A DNA stretch of 64,000 bases from NCBI RefSeq assembly GCF_018417475.1, contig NZ_CP054856.1:1581001-1645000 (forward strand), read 5' to 3'. The notes beneath the pieces were generated by a model. It was not told the origin of the DNA. It saw nothing but the letters and a program-made list of their open reading frames with translations, and did not search any database. The translations under genes were made by a program, and so were the position numbers. Below, piece after piece: positions 1 through 9,754 of the stretch. This stretch comes from Novosphingobium decolorationis (GTDB taxonomy: Bacteria > Pseudomonadota > Alphaproteobacteria > Sphingomonadales > Sphingomonadaceae). Each line of letters opens with the position of its first letter. The stretch's first letter is position 1.

Positions 1-1
1 C

Positions 2-412
2 GCCGCGCGCTTTGCCGCAAGGCGCCGCGACAAGGACGACCTCAAGACGATGAAGGACGCGCTGGCCGCGATGCGCCGTCACACGCTGACGACCGACGCC
101 GGGCGCGCGGCCGACCGCGATTTCCACAACGCCATCCTCACCGCCACGCGCAACGACGCGCTCATGGTGCTCAGCGCCTCGATCGGCGCGGCGGTCAACT
201 GGACGACCCAGTTCAAGCAGCGCGCCCGCGCCCTGCCCCGCAACCCGATCCCCGACCACGTGCGCGTCTACGACGCCATCGCGGCGGGCGACGAGGCCGC
301 GGCGGCCGACGCGATGAACGTGCTCGTCGACCTCGCGCTGGAAGACACCCGCAGCGCCATCGAGGATCGCGACGCCCCGCAGGCCCAGCCGGACGCGCTC
401 ACCGGGGAGTAA
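2..412 (+). CDS. GntR-family (FCD domain) regulator, C-terminal part
   Basis: Only the last 136 residues lie in the window; the frame is open to the left edge. The segment has the look of an FCD ligand-binding domain (C-terminal domain of FadR-subfamily GntR regulators): a helix with D-x-x-FHNAIL, then a helical stretch with DHVRVYDAI and a closing acidic helix. The DNA-binding winged helix would lie upstream, outside the window. It is followed by a sugar permease and galM-xylD, so it probably controls sugar or sugar-acid catabolism. A TNGTNNNACNA site, the FadR-subfamily consensus, lies in the permease/galM divergent region. The family call is fairly safe; the ligand is unknown. Confidence 0.75.
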   Translation, partial: AARFAARRRDKDDLKTMKDALAAMRRHTLTTDAGRAADRDFHNAILTATRNDALMVLSASIGAAVNWTTQFKQRARALPRNPIPDHVRVYDAIAAGDEAAAADAMNVLVDLALEDTRSAIEDRDAPQAQPDALTGE

Positions 413-435
413 ATCGCACAGACCTGCACACGTAC

Positions 436-466
436 AAAAGGGGGCCATCGCGCCCCCTTTTCTTTT
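436..466 (+). terminator. Rho-independent terminator after the GntR gene
   Basis: A ten-base-pair stem (436-445 with 452-461, AAAAGGGGGC/GCCCCCTTTT) with a 6-nt loop runs into TTTTCTTTT. It lies 24 nt past the regulator stop. Confidence 0.85.
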
Positions 467-480
467 GCCCGCACCACACA

Positions 481-521
481 TGAAAAAGCCCCGCGGAACC
501 TGACGAAGGGTCCCGCGGGGC
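481..521 (-). terminator. Rho-independent terminator for the FHS permease
   Basis: Stem GCCCCGCGG (488-496) pairs with CCGCGGGGC (513-521). Read on the minus strand it is followed by a T-run, correct for the permease gene ending at 549. Confidence 0.8.
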
Positions 522-548
522 ACTTTGCTCACGGAAGGGAGAGCAAAT

Positions 549-1883
549 TCAGTCGAACAGCGCGTCCGGTTCCGGCTCCGGTTCCGGCTCGGCGTGCGTC
601 GGCTTGGAGCCCCACAGCGCGTAGAACAGGACGTAAAGCTCGCAGGCCGCAGTCAGCAGGAATGAAGTCTGGAGGTCATAGGCATCGGCAATCCAGCCCT
701 GCACGAAGACCAGCGCGCCACCCGCGATCGCCATGACCAGAAGCCCCGAGGCTTCCTCGGTGAGCGGGCCCAGGCCCTTGATGCCCAGCGTGAAGATGGT
801 CGGGAACATGATCGAGTGGAACAGGCCCACCAGGATCAGCGACCACATCGCGACATGGCCATCGGCAAAGCTCGTCACCAGCATGGTGATGAAGGCGCCG
901 ACCGAGAAGACGGCCAGAACGTGCGCGGCATCGAAACGGCTCATGATCGCCGAGCCGACGAAGCGGCCCACCATCATCCCGCCCCACAGGAAAGTCAGGT
1001 AGTGACCGGCCTGCTCGAGCGACATGTTGCCGATGTCGGGGCGCGAGACGAAGTTGATGAAGAGGTTGCCCACGCCGATCTCGGCGATGAGGTAGATGAA
1101 GATCGCCGGGATGCCGAACACCAGGTTGCGGTGCTTGAACAGTTCCGGGTTGATGATGTGCTTGCGCTTTTCCTTCGCGTCATCGCTTTCCGAGACCATC
1201 GCGGGAAGCGGGAACCGGGCGATGATGATCGCGAGCACCACCAGCACGCCTGCCACGAGCGCGTAGGGCAGGATGACCGACTGCGCGTCGGCCAGGCGCT
1301 CGGCCTGGGTGAGCGCGACCGCGCCCTCTGCCGCCGTACCGCCCTTGGTGCGACCCAGGATCAGGTAGGCGCCGAACATCGGGGCCAGCATGGTGCCCAT
1401 CGAGTTGAGCGCCTGCACCAGGTTGAGGCGCGCCGAGGCGGTCTCGGGCTTGCCGCAGACCGCGACATAGGGGTTCGCCGCCACCTGCAGCAGGGTGATG
1501 CCGCTGGCGATGATGAAGAGCATCACCAGCGTCACGCCGTAGGAGGGGATCATCGCGGCCAGCATCATGCCCACTGCGCCCGCGGCCATGGTCAGCAGGC
1601 CGATGACCAGCGACTTCTTGTAGCCAACCCACTCGATCAGCTTGGCCGAGGGAATCGAGGCCACGAAATAGGCAATAAACCAGACCGATTCGATGAGAGT
1701 CGTCTGGGTGTAATTGAGTTCGAACACACTACGCAGGTGCGGCAGCAGCGTGTTGTTGATGACCGTAATGAAGCCCCACATGAAAAACAGGCTGGCCAGC
1801 AGAGCCAGCGCGGGGCCGTACCGCACGCCCGCAGGCTGCGATTGCGCCACCGGGGCGCTGGGTGAAGTTCCAACTGAAGGCAT
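549..1883 (-). CDS. FHS-family sugar:H+ symporter (MFS, FucP-like)
   Basis: A 444-residue, 12-helix permease of the fucose/glucose-galactose (FHS) branch of the MFS. The first helix carries FFMWGFITVINNTL and is followed by LNYTQTTLIES and a GYKKSLVIG loop, the arrangement expected of FucP and GluP proteins. I start at ATG 1883, not at the longer frame beginning at 1916, because GAGAGGA lies 6-7 nt upstream of it. The C-terminus is a short acidic Pro-Glu repeat. It is divergent from galM-xylD and next to a GntR regulator, so it probably imports the sugar that those enzymes process. The exact sugar (galactose, arabinose, xylose or fucose) cannot be told from sequence. Confidence 0.85.
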   Translation of the reverse strand: MPSVGTSPSAPVAQSQPAGVRYGPALALLASLFFMWGFITVINNTLLPHLRSVFELNYTQTTLIESVWFIAYFVASIPSAKLIEWVGYKKSLVIGLLTMAAGAVGMMLAAMIPSYGVTLVMLFIIASGITLLQVAANPYVAVCGKPETASARLNLVQALNSMGTMLAPMFGAYLILGRTKGGTAAEGAVALTQAERLADAQSVILPYALVAGVLVVLAIIIARFPLPAMVSESDDAKEKRKHIINPELFKHRNLVFGIPAIFIYLIAEIGVGNLFINFVSRPDIGNMSLEQAGHYLTFLWGGMMVGRFVGSAIMSRFDAAHVLAVFSVGAFITMLVTSFADGHVAMWSLILVGLFHSIMFPTIFTLGIKGLGPLTEEASGLLVMAIAGGALVFVQGWIADAYDLQTSFLLTAACELYVLFYALWGSKPTHAEPEPEPEPDALFD

Positions 1884-1945
1884 GGTGATCCTCTCGTCAC
1901 ATCGGCCGGGTGCCATCGACGCAATCCGGCTTGCGCTCTATCTAT

Positions 1946-1956
1946 TTGTCGGACTA
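1946..1956. promoter_or_regulatory. Candidate FadR-subfamily GntR operator
   Basis: TTGTCGGACTA fits TNGTNNNACNA, the core bound by FCD-type GntR regulators. It lies in the divergent region between the permease start (1883) and galM start (2042), within reach of both promoters. Confidence 0.4.
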
Positions 1957-2041
1957 TATGCAGCCAGCGGCCACGTCAATGGCCGACGAAAATCACGCGA
2001 AAGTCAAAATTCGACTGCAGAATACTACGGGAGCCAGGATT

Positions 2042-3190
2042 GTGAGGTTATTGAGCAAGGCATTCATGTCGACCGCGGCGATGGCGCTTGCCGCCACGGG
2101 CGCGTTGCCTGCCCTCGCCGCCGAGGCGAGCCAGGACACCGCGGGCACGCTGGACGACGGCACCAAGGTGACTTCGGTCACGCTGACCGGCGCGGACGGC
2201 GTCTCGGTCACGATCCTCTCCTTCGGCGCGACCTTGTGGAAGTTCATGGCGCCTGACCGTGACGGCGAACTTGCCGACATCACGCTGGGCTATGACGACC
2301 TCCAGCTGTTCAAGGACAAACCCAACTTCTGGGGCGCCACGGTCGGCCGCTACGCGAACCGCATCGACCACGGCCGCTTCACCCTCGACGGCACGGCCTA
2401 CCAGCTTCCCCAGAACGACGGCGAAAACTCGCTGCACGGCGGCGGCAAGGGCTTCGACGTGCAGAACTGGAAGGTCGAGAAGGTCTCCTCGGGCAAGGTC
2501 GCGCGCGCGATCTTTACCCGTACCAGCCCCGACGGCGAGGCCGGCTATCCCGGAACTGTCCAGGCCCGCGTGACGTACACCCTCGATGACCACGGCTCGC
2601 TCCAGATCGCGTTCGACGCGACCACCGACAAGCCGACCGTGATCAACATGACCAACCACGCCATCTTCAACATGGCGGGTGAAGGCGCACCGCAAGGCGC
2701 GATGGGCAACGTGCTCACGGTGCCCGCCAGCCACTACACCCCGGTCAGCGAGACCCTGATCCCGACCGGCGAACTCGCCGCGGTCGAAGGCACCCCGTTC
2801 GATTTCCGCGCGGGCAAGGCGATGGAAGAGGGTCTGCGCGACGGCACCGACCAGCAGATCGTCTATGGCCGCGGGGTTGACCACAACTTCGCGCTCGACA
2901 AGGGCCTCACCAAGACTCCCGAGCTTGCTGCACGGCTCTCCGATCCCGAATCGGGCCGCGTCCTCGAAGTGCTGACGACCGAACCGGGCCTCCAGGTTTA
3001 CTCCGGCAATTTCCTTGACGGCACGTTCCTCGGCAAGCACGGCCACCTTTACCGCATGGGCGACGGCATTGCGCTTGAACCGCAGAAGTTCCCCGATGCG
3101 CCCAACCATTCCAACTTCGTCTCGGCCCGCGTCGATCCCGGCACGCCTTACCGGCATGTCATGGTCTATCGCGTTTCGGTCGAGCGTTGA
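2042..3190 (+). CDS. galM: Aldose 1-epimerase, exported
   Basis: Interconverts alpha and beta anomers of galactose-type sugars. Family motifs are present: GRYANRI, the TNHAIFNM block with the catalytic His, [10 protein letters not shown] with the catalytic Glu region, and a closing [10 protein letters not shown] segment. The N-terminus reads as a Sec signal peptide (basic start, hydrophobic core, LPALAAEA cleavage region), so the enzyme probably acts in the periplasm, as is common in sphingomonads. The start is uncertain: GTG 2042 keeps the basic n-region (VRLLSKAF); ATG 2066 is a shorter option. The xylD start follows 17 nt after the stop, so the two are probably co-transcribed. Confidence 0.88.
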   Translation: MRLLSKAFMSTAAMALAATGALPALAAEASQDTAGTLDDGTKVTSVTLTGADGVSVTILSFGATLWKFMAPDRDGELADITLGYDDLQLFKDKPNFWGATVGRYANRIDHGRFTLDGTAYQLPQNDGENSLHGGGKGFDVQNWKVEKVSSGKVARAIFTRTSPDGEAGYPGTVQARVTYTLDDHGSLQIAFDATTDKPTVINMTNHAIFNMAGEGAPQGAMGNVLTVPASHYTPVSETLIPTGELAAVEGTPFDFRAGKAMEEGLRDGTDQQIVYGRGVDHNFALDKGLTKTPELAARLSDPESGRVLEVLTTEPGLQVYSGNFLDGTFLGKHGHLYRMGDGIALEPQKFPDAPNHSNFVSARVDPGTPYRHVMVYRVSVER

Positions 3191-3207
3191 GCAAGGCAAG
3201 ATCCACC

Positions 3208-5004
3208 ATGACCGATCAGACCAAACCCAAGCTGCGTTCGCGCGCCTGGTTCGACAACCCCGAGAACATCGACATGACCGCGCTCTACCTGGAGCGCTAC
3301 CTCAACTTCGGCATCAGCCTGGAGGAACTGCGCTCGGGCAAGCCGATCATCGGCATCGCCCAGTCGGGCAGCGACCTGTCGCCCTGCAACCGCCACCACC
3401 TGGTGCTGGCCGAGCGCGTGCGTGAAGGCATCCGCGAAGCGGGCGGTATTCCCATGGAATTCCCGGTCCACCCGATCCAGGAAACCGGCAAGCGTCCGGG
3501 CGCTGCGCTCGACCGCAACCTCGCCTACCTCGGCCTTGTCGAACTGCTCTACGGCTATCCGCTCGACGGCGTGGTGCTGACGATCGGCTGCGACAAGACC
3601 ACGCCCGCCGCGCTGATGGCCGCCGCAACGGTCAACATTCCGGCCATCGCCCTGTCGGTCGGCCCGATGCTGAACGGCTGGCACAAGGGCGAGCGCACCG
3701 GCTCGGGCACGATCGTGTGGAAGGCCCGCGAGATGCTGGCCGCGGGCAAGATCGACGATGAGGGCTTCATCAAGCTCGTCTCCTCCTCGGCGCCCTCGAC
3801 CGGCTACTGCAACACCATGGGCACGGCGACGACGATGAACTCGCTGACCGAGGCGCTGGGCATGTCCCTGCCCGGCTCGGCCGCGATCCCCGCGCCCTAC
3901 CGCGACCGCCAGGAATGCGCATGGCGCACCGGCAAGCGCATCGTCGACATGGTGCACGAGGACCTCAAGCCCTCCGACATCCTGACGCTCGACGCCTTCC
4001 ACAACGCGATCCGCGTCAACTCGGCCATCGGCGGCTCGACCAACGCGCCGATCCACCTGGCCGCACTGGCCCGCCACGTCGGCGTCGACCTGCCCCTCAC
4101 CGACTGGGAGGAGAAGGGCCACAAGATCCCGCTGCTGGTGAACCTGCAGCCCGCTGGCGAGTACCTGGGCGAAGACTACTACCATGCGGGCGGCGTGCCT
4201 GCGGTCGTTGCCCAGCTCATGGGCCAGGGCCTCATCAACGAGGACGCGATCACCGCGAACGGCCAGACCATCGGCGACAACTGCCGCGACGCCACGATCG
4301 AGGACGACAAGGTCATCAAGACCTTCGACGCCCCGCTCAAGAAGGAAGCCGGCTTCATCGTCATGACCGGCAACCTGTTCGACCAGGCGATCATGAAGAC
4401 CAGCGTGATCTCGGACGAATTCCGCGCACGCTACCTCTCGAACCCCGACGATCCGGAAGCCTTCGAAGGCCCGGCCGTGGTGTTCGACGGTCCTGAGGAC
4501 TACCACGCGCGCATCGACGATCCCTCGGTCGGCATCACCACCGACACGCTGCTGTTCATGCGCGGCGCCGGCCCCATCGGCTATCCGGGTGCGGCCGAGG
4601 TCGTGAACATGCGTCCGCCCAGCTACCTCATCACCGAAGGCGTGGGCGCGCTCCCCTGCATCGGCGACGGACGCCAGTCGGGCACCTCGGGCAGCCCCTC
4701 GATCCTCAACGCCTCGCCCGAAGCGGCAGCGATGGGCGGCCTTGCCCTCATCCAGACCGGCGACCGCGTGCGCATGGACCTTCGCAAGGGCCGCGTCGAC
4801 GTGCTCATTTCGGACGAGGAACTGAGCCAGCGCCGTGCCGACCTCGAAGCGCGCGGTGGCTACCCCTACCCCGCCTCGCAGACCCCCTGGCAGGAAATCC
4901 AGCGCGGGATCGTCGGCCAGATGAACACCGGCATGATCCTCGAGGGCACCGAGAAGTTCCAGCGCATCCACCAGACCCGTGGTCTGCCGCGCGACAACCA
5001 CTGA
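3208..5004 (+). CDS. xylD: Sugar-acid dehydratase, IlvD/Edd family (xylonate/arabonate type)
   Basis: A 598-residue Fe-S dehydratase removing water from an aldonic acid to give a 2-keto-3-deoxy sugar acid. The three cluster cysteines are visible in SPCNR, GCDKTTP and YCNTMGT; the N-terminus ([21 protein letters not shown]) and the C-terminal LPRDNH closely resemble Caulobacter-type D-xylonate dehydratase as I remember it. ATG 3208 is preferred over the in-frame TTG at 3187. It follows galM and shares a divergent promoter with an FHS permease, so the cluster looks like a non-phosphorylative pentose or galactose route. D-xylonate, L-arabonate and D-galactonate enzymes are hard to separate by eye; the gene symbol is provisional. 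Confidence 0.8.
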   Translation: MTDQTKPKLRSRAWFDNPENIDMTALYLERYLNFGISLEELRSGKPIIGIAQSGSDLSPCNRHHLVLAERVREGIREAGGIPMEFPVHPIQETGKRPGAALDRNLAYLGLVELLYGYPLDGVVLTIGCDKTTPAALMAAATVNIPAIALSVGPMLNGWHKGERTGSGTIVWKAREMLAAGKIDDEGFIKLVSSSAPSTGYCNTMGTATTMNSLTEALGMSLPGSAAIPAPYRDRQECAWRTGKRIVDMVHEDLKPSDILTLDAFHNAIRVNSAIGGSTNAPIHLAALARHVGVDLPLTDWEEKGHKIPLLVNLQPAGEYLGEDYYHAGGVPAVVAQLMGQGLINEDAITANGQTIGDNCRDATIEDDKVIKTFDAPLKKEAGFIVMTGNLFDQAIMKTSVISDEFRARYLSNPDDPEAFEGPAVVFDGPEDYHARIDDPSVGITTDTLLFMRGAGPIGYPGAAEVVNMRPPSYLITEGVGALPCIGDGRQSGTSGSPSILNASPEAAAMGGLALIQTGDRVRMDLRKGRVDVLISDEELSQRRADLEARGGYPYPASQTPWQEIQRGIVGQMNTGMILEGTEKFQRIHQTRGLPRDNH

Positions 5005-5038
5005 TATCCGGCCCTGATCCGGGGCACGAACCGACACG

Positions 5039-5078
5039 AAAGGGGCGGCCTTCCACACCGGGAAGGCCGCCCCTTTTC
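5039..5078. terminator. Two-way Rho-independent terminator
   Basis: A perfect 16-bp stem (5039-5054 with 5061-5076, AAAGGGGCGGCCTTCC) has a 6-nt loop. Each strand ends in a T-run, so it can stop xylD and the minus-strand gene ending at 5100. Confidence 0.9.
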
Positions 5079-5099
5079 GCGTTCACCGCAAGGGTGCGT

Positions 5100-5399
5100 T
5101 CAGGCCGAGATCACCGCGCTGATGCGGTGAAGGAAGGGGTGGTGCGGCGTTGCGCCATGCTCCACCCGGGTAAAGCGCCCGTTGTCGATATGCGCCAGCT
5201 GCGCCTCGATGGCCGGGACGAGCTCTCCCTCGCGCACGTCGATATGCGCCTTGAAGGTGCCATCGAACTCCAGCAGCACGCTCTTCGCGCGGGGAAAGGC
5301 GGCACACAGACGCTCGCGGATCTCGGCGAGTTGCCCCGCGATCGGCTGGTTGCCCGGGCCCGGCTCGGCGCCCTCGGGTCTGGTGCTGCCTGTGTCCAT
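5100..5399 (-). CDS. Small conserved-looking hypothetical protein
   Basis: A 99-residue protein beginning MDTGSTRPEG at ATG 5399, preceded by an AGGACAGGC stretch that can serve as ribosome-binding site. It has no signal peptide or membrane helix. The middle reads LLEFDGTFKAHIDV followed by a His/Asn-rich C-terminal half (HIDNGRF, HGATPHHPFLHR). The longer frame upstream to 5618 overlaps the end of the patatin gene and looks like shadow translation. I do not recognise the family. It lies downstream of the patatin gene on the same strand, 120 nt away. Confidence 0.6.
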   Translation of the reverse strand: MDTGSTRPEGAEPGPGNQPIAGQLAEIRERLCAAFPRAKSVLLEFDGTFKAHIDVREGELVPAIEAQLAHIDNGRFTRVEHGATPHHPFLHRISAVISA

Positions 5400-5520
5400 G
5401 CCTGTCCTGCCTGCTCCTATCTGGAAGAGGCAAGAATAGCCGATTTCAGGGCTTTGGAAAGTGTGTTGCCCTGTAGCTCCCCTCAGGAATTCACCTGAGG
5501 GCCTGTCGCGCCGCTTGCAC

Positions 5521-6552
5521 TCAGGGCGCGTAGCGGGTTGCCAGGTCGGCCGTGCCGCGCCGTCCCAGGTCCTCACCATGCGCCGCCAGCCAGCTGTCCG
5601 CCGCGTCGCGTCCGGCATCGTGGAGGTGCTCCAGCACCTCGCGCACGGGCATCATCTTGGAGCCCGCGGGCATCGCGCCCAGCGTCGCCTCGTCGTGGAT
5701 CTCATGGACGCGCAGGCGCCGCAGGCGCGCCAGCAGGCCCTTGCCGAACGCCAGCGGGCCGACCTCGTTCTGGATCAGCACGAGCCCGCGCATGTCCTTG
5801 ATCAGGGTCTGGTTGAACGAGAACTCGGTCAGCCGGTTGGAGATCTCCGCCGCGCTTCGCGGGGTGTCTGCGCGCGACATCGGGTTGATCGTGACCAGCA
5901 GCATGTCATCGTTCGGACTGTTCTGGATCAGCGGAAAGATCGGCGGGTTGGCGCTATAGCCCCCGTCCCAGTAGTCCACGCCGTCGATGGTGACCGGCGG
6001 AAAGAGCAGCGGCAGACAGGCCGAGGCCAGCAGCACGTCGCTTGAAAGCTCCTCGTTCTCGAAGATGCGCGCGTTTCCCGTGCGCACGTCGGTGGCCGAG
6101 ATGAACAGGCGGGGCGCCTCGGGCCGGCGCAGCGCCGCAAAGTCGATATGCTCGGCAAAGACCTCGCGCAGGAGAGCCTGCGTGCGCGCCCCCATGTCGG
6201 GCGAACTGGGCAAGGTGACGTTGCCCAGCATCGTGCTCCACATCTGCGAGAGCGCCTCGAAGGTCGCCGGGAAGGCCTCCATCATCGGCAGCAGCGGCCC
6301 TGCGCTGCGTCCCGAGCGGTGGATCGCCTCCCAGAAACGCGCAAGCGCCGCCGCCGCGCCCTCGCGCCCGCCGGTGACGAGCCCACTGGCAAAGACCGCG
6401 GCGTTGGCCGCCCCGGCGCTCGCCCCGCTCAGGGCCGAGATCCAGATGCGCTCCTCGGCCAGCAGGCGGTCGAGCACCCCCCAGGTAAAGGCGCCGTGCG
6501 CGCCTCCGCCCTGCAAGGCCAGATCCAATCCAAGCGCCCGCGCTGCGACCAT
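5521..6552 (-). CDS. Patatin-like phospholipase
   Basis: A 343-residue acyl hydrolase of the patatin family. All family elements are visible: the oxyanion-hole glycine run LQGGGAHGAF near residue 14, the nucleophile elbow GASAG near residue 44, and the catalytic-dyad Asp in DGGYSANPP near residue 203. ATG 6552 has a strong AAGGAG site 7 nt upstream. No signal peptide is evident, so it is probably cytoplasmic or membrane-associated. It is divergent from the diguanylate cyclase gene. Bacterial relatives act on phospholipids or PHB; substrate cannot be assigned here. Confidence 0.88.
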   Translation of the reverse strand: MVAARALGLDLALQGGGAHGAFTWGVLDRLLAEERIWISALSGASAGAANAAVFASGLVTGGREGAAAALARFWEAIHRSGRSAGPLLPMMEAFPATFEALSQMWSTMLGNVTLPSSPDMGARTQALLREVFAEHIDFAALRRPEAPRLFISATDVRTGNARIFENEELSSDVLLASACLPLLFPPVTIDGVDYWDGGYSANPPIFPLIQNSPNDDMLLVTINPMSRADTPRSAAEISNRLTEFSFNQTLIKDMRGLVLIQNEVGPLAFGKGLLARLRRLRVHEIHDEATLGAMPAGSKMMPVREVLEHLHDAGRDAADSWLAAHGEDLGRRGTADLATRYAP

Positions 6553-6756
6553 TTCCTAACTCCTTCTTGCGGGCCCGTCGGTTTGGCTGCGAAGCTAACC
6601 TGTGTACCGCCCCCCGGCAATCGAATGCACACGTGCATCCTGGCCAGGGCCCTGCCAATTATGGAACTTTCCGGGGCCTTATCGGCTTTCCCCGAGGGGA
6701 ACGCACGGGACTTTCCAACGCTCCGCAAATCTGTTTAGTGGGAATTAACTGCCCCA

Positions 6757-8574
6757 ATGCGAAACGCCCTTATGCAAAACGGCCAACGTCTTTCGACTCA
6801 TGTGGGCATCTGGCCTGCCCTGGTCGGCGTTGCCTATTTTGCCTGTGCGGCCATCGCCCTCAAGCTGACCGAAGGCACCGATGGGATCGCCACCGTCTGG
6901 CCCGCGAGCGGCATTTCGATTTCCGGACTGCTCCTGTGCCGCTCCGCCCAGCGGCCGGCCATGTTCCTCGCCATCGCCCTCGCCAGCTTCGCGGCCAATC
7001 TCTATGCCCAGATCCCGGTCGTGGAGATCGCGGCCTTCACCACCGCGAACACGCTGGAAGCGGCCATCGGCTATTTCTGCATCCGGGAAATCAATCGCGA
7101 GCGCGAAACGATCTACAGACCCTTGAGCGTCGTGCAGTTCTGCATCGCCGCGCTCCTGACCGGCACGCTGAGCGGCGCCATTGCCTCGGCGCTGACGGGC
7201 GCGGGACTGTCGATCATGTTCGTCTCCTGGGCGACCACGGTGAGCCTTGGCATCATGATCGTGGTGCCCCTCATCCTCAACATTGCCCACGGATATTCCG
7301 CGAGCCTGCTGCGCCATCCGCGGCTTCTCCTCACGCCGGTCCTGATCCTCGCGACCGTTGCCGTCGTCAGCTATGTGGTGTTCCACCAGAGCACCTTCCC
7401 GCTGCTGTTCGTTCCGCTCATGGCGGTCATCATCGCGACCTACCTGATCGGCCCGAACGGCGCGATGACGAGCATCCTCATCATTGCCGTCATCGGCTCG
7501 AGCCTGACCCTGACCGACAGCGGGCCGATCCACCTGATGCGCGACCGCAGCCCCTTTGCGGCTACCTTGTTCATGCAGTTCTACCTGCTCGTACTGCTGC
7601 TTTCGGCGCTTCCGCTGGCCGCGCTCCTGGGCGCGCGCGACCGGGTCATCACCGAGGTCAGCCGCGCCAACCGCTGGCTGGAGATGTCCGAGCACTTTGC
7701 CCATGTCGGCCACTGGCGGCTCGATCTGGCCAAGCAGAAAGTGTTCTGGTCGGACGAGGTGTTTCACATCCACGGGCTGGAGCCGGGTCCCAACCCGCCG
7801 CTTGAGGGCGCGATCAACTACTACCATCCCGATGACCGACCCAAGGTGGAGGCCTTCCTCGCCAAGCTGGTGGAAACCCACGAGCCCTTCGATTTCCAGG
7901 CCCGCCTGTTCACCGTCCAGGGAGAGGAACGCTACGTGCGCAGCCGCGGCGATGTGGAGCGCAACGCCGCGGGCGATGCGGTGGGCCTGTTCGGGATCTT
8001 CCAGGATGTGACCGAGACCACGATTGCCAACCTGCGGCTGGCCGAGGCGCGCGAACTGGCCGAGAAGCAGGCGGACATGGCGATGCTCATGGCCCAGACC
8101 GATGCCCTCACCGGCATCGCCAACCGGCGCAGCGCGCTCAGCTTTCTGGAAACCGAGATGCGTCACGCGCTCGAAGACGGCACACCGCTCAGCGTCGCCA
8201 TCCTCGACATCGACCATTTCAAGAGCATCAACGACCGCTACGGCCATGGCACGGGCGATGCGGTCATCCGCAAGACGGCCGCCCTGTGCAGCGGCGCGGT
8301 GCGCTCTTCCGACATGGCCGGACGCATTGGCGGCGAGGAATTCGTGCTGATCCTGCCGGGCGCCGACAGCGCCACCGCGCAGAACGTGGGGGAGCGGGTG
8401 CGCGTCTCCATCGAGACCGCGGACTGGGGCGCCGATGGCCCCGACTCGGTCACCGCCAGTATCGGGGTCGCCACGCTCAAGGGGACAGAAGGCGCCGAGC
8501 AGCTACTTGCCGAAGCGGACGGCGCCCTCTACCGGGCCAAGCGCGAAGGTCGCAACCTCCTGCGCGCCGCCTGA
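6757..8574 (+). CDS. Diguanylate cyclase: MASE1-PAS-GGDEF
   Basis: A 605-residue c-di-GMP synthase. Residues about 1-290 form a MASE1-type membrane sensor with eight or so hydrophobic segments and the WPASGISIS motif; about 305-420 is a PAS fold; about 435-600 is the GGDEF domain. The active-site signature is GGEEF (near residue 526), compatible with cyclase activity. RSSD sits five residues before it, which matches the allosteric inhibitory I-site. ATG 6757 is used; a second in-frame ATG at 6772 is possible. Its stop is two bases from that of the convergent dehydrogenase gene. The sensed signal is unknown. Confidence 0.9.
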   Translation: MRNALMQNGQRLSTHVGIWPALVGVAYFACAAIALKLTEGTDGIATVWPASGISISGLLLCRSAQRPAMFLAIALASFAANLYAQIPVVEIAAFTTANTLEAAIGYFCIREINRERETIYRPLSVVQFCIAALLTGTLSGAIASALTGAGLSIMFVSWATTVSLGIMIVVPLILNIAHGYSASLLRHPRLLLTPVLILATVAVVSYVVFHQSTFPLLFVPLMAVIIATYLIGPNGAMTSILIIAVIGSSLTLTDSGPIHLMRDRSPFAATLFMQFYLLVLLLSALPLAALLGARDRVITEVSRANRWLEMSEHFAHVGHWRLDLAKQKVFWSDEVFHIHGLEPGPNPPLEGAINYYHPDDRPKVEAFLAKLVETHEPFDFQARLFTVQGEERYVRSRGDVERNAAGDAVGLFGIFQDVTETTIANLRLAEARELAEKQADMAMLMAQTDALTGIANRRSALSFLETEMRHALEDGTPLSVAILDIDHFKSINDRYGHGTGDAVIRKTAALCSGAVRSSDMAGRIGGEEFVLILPGADSATAQNVGERVRVSIETADWGADGPDSVTASIGVATLKGTEGAEQLLAEADGALYRAKREGRNLLRAA

Positions 8575-8576
8575 AT

Positions 8577-9629
8577 TCAGGCGGTTTCCGCGACCTCGGG
8601 GCGGCGCATCTTGGCTTCCGCCTCACGGTCCGCGACCGCCGAGCTGGTCAGGCCTTCCGCCTCGGCCATCTCCAGGATCCCGGCCGTGCGCGGCCCGATT
8701 GCCAGCACGCGGCCACGCACCTGGTCTTCGCTTTCACCCAGGTATTCGGCGGCCACGTTGATGATGCCGCCCGCGTTCACGACGTAGTCGGGCGCGTAGA
8801 GGATCGAACGCGCCGCCAGCGCCTGCGCCATCTCGGGGGTGGCAAGCTGGTTGTTGGCCGCCCCGCACACGAGCCCGGCCTTGAGGCCCGCGACGGTTGC
8901 ACCATCGAGCGCGCCGCCCAGCGCACAGGGCGCGAAGACATCGCAGGCGATCCCGGCAATGGTGTCGATCGAGGCCAGCTGCGCGCCCAGTTCCTCGGCG
9001 AGCGCGGACGCACGCGCGCCGTCGATATCGGCGAGGACGAGCTTTGCACCCTCCTCGGCAAGCAGACGCGCGAGGCGACCGCCCACACTGCCTACGCCCT
9101 GCACCGCCACGGTCGTTCCCGCCAGCGAGCCGCCGAAGCGCAGCTTTGCCGCCGCCTTCATCGCCTCGAACACGCCCAGCGCCGTCCACGGCGAGGGATC
9201 GCCGCCCGCAAAGCCGGGACGCGCCGTACGCCCGGCCACGTGGCGGGTGTTGGTGGCGATGGCTTCCATGTCGGCAATCGTCGTGCCCACGTCCTCGGCG
9301 GTGACATACCGCCCGCCAAGGCGCTCGACCGCCTCGCCGAAGGCTTCGAACAGGGCCTTGCGGTCGAAGTCCCCGGCGGGACGGCGGATCACCGACTTGC
9401 CGCCCCCCAGCGGCAGTTCGGCCGAGGCGTTCTTGTAGCTCATGCCTTCGGCAAGGCGCATCGCGTCGGCAAGCGCCGCCTCGGGGGCATCGTAGGTCCA
9501 GAACCGGCAGCCGCCCGCCGCGGGGCCGCGTGCGGTGGAGTGAATGACGATGTAGCCATCGAGACCGGCCTTGGGATCTTCGAGGCGGATGCATTCTTCG
9601 GGTACGCTGCGCGTGGCGGCGACAACCAT
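8577..9629 (-). CDS. Glu/Leu/Phe/Val dehydrogenase (leucine dehydrogenase-like)
   Basis: A 350-residue NAD-dependent amino-acid dehydrogenase that would deaminate a hydrophobic L-amino acid to the 2-oxo acid. The N-terminal half contains ELPLGGGKSVI with the catalytic Lys, and the C-terminal half a Rossmann motif (VQGVGSVGGRLARLL). Length fits the short Leu/Phe dehydrogenases, not the long glutamate enzymes. ATG 9629 has AAGGAG 7 nt upstream; the extension to 9692 is rejected. The divergent Lrp/AsnC gene strongly suggests control by an amino acid. Leucine versus phenylalanine preference cannot be decided. Confidence 0.88.
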   Translation of the reverse strand: MVVAATRSVPEECIRLEDPKAGLDGYIVIHSTARGPAAGGCRFWTYDAPEAALADAMRLAEGMSYKNASAELPLGGGKSVIRRPAGDFDRKALFEAFGEAVERLGGRYVTAEDVGTTIADMEAIATNTRHVAGRTARPGFAGGDPSPWTALGVFEAMKAAAKLRFGGSLAGTTVAVQGVGSVGGRLARLLAEEGAKLVLADIDGARASALAEELGAQLASIDTIAGIACDVFAPCALGGALDGATVAGLKAGLVCGAANNQLATPEMAQALAARSILYAPDYVVNAGGIINVAAEYLGESEDQVRGRVLAIGPRTAGILEMAEAEGLTSSAVADREAEAKMRRPEVAETA

Positions 9630-9754
9630 CGTATCACTCCTTTGCTTGGGAGACCGCCTATAGCGTGTGCGCCACGGAAAATCTTTTCTCATTCCGGCCC
9701 CGTCGAGCCTCCCAGTGAATGGACCATCCTCCAGAAGGGACTATATAGGTCAAT

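Noticed and set aside
5400..5618. Longer N-terminus of the small protein at 5100-5399
   Set aside because: The extension overlaps the end of the patatin gene and has no coding character, whereas ATG 5399 has a ribosome-binding site.
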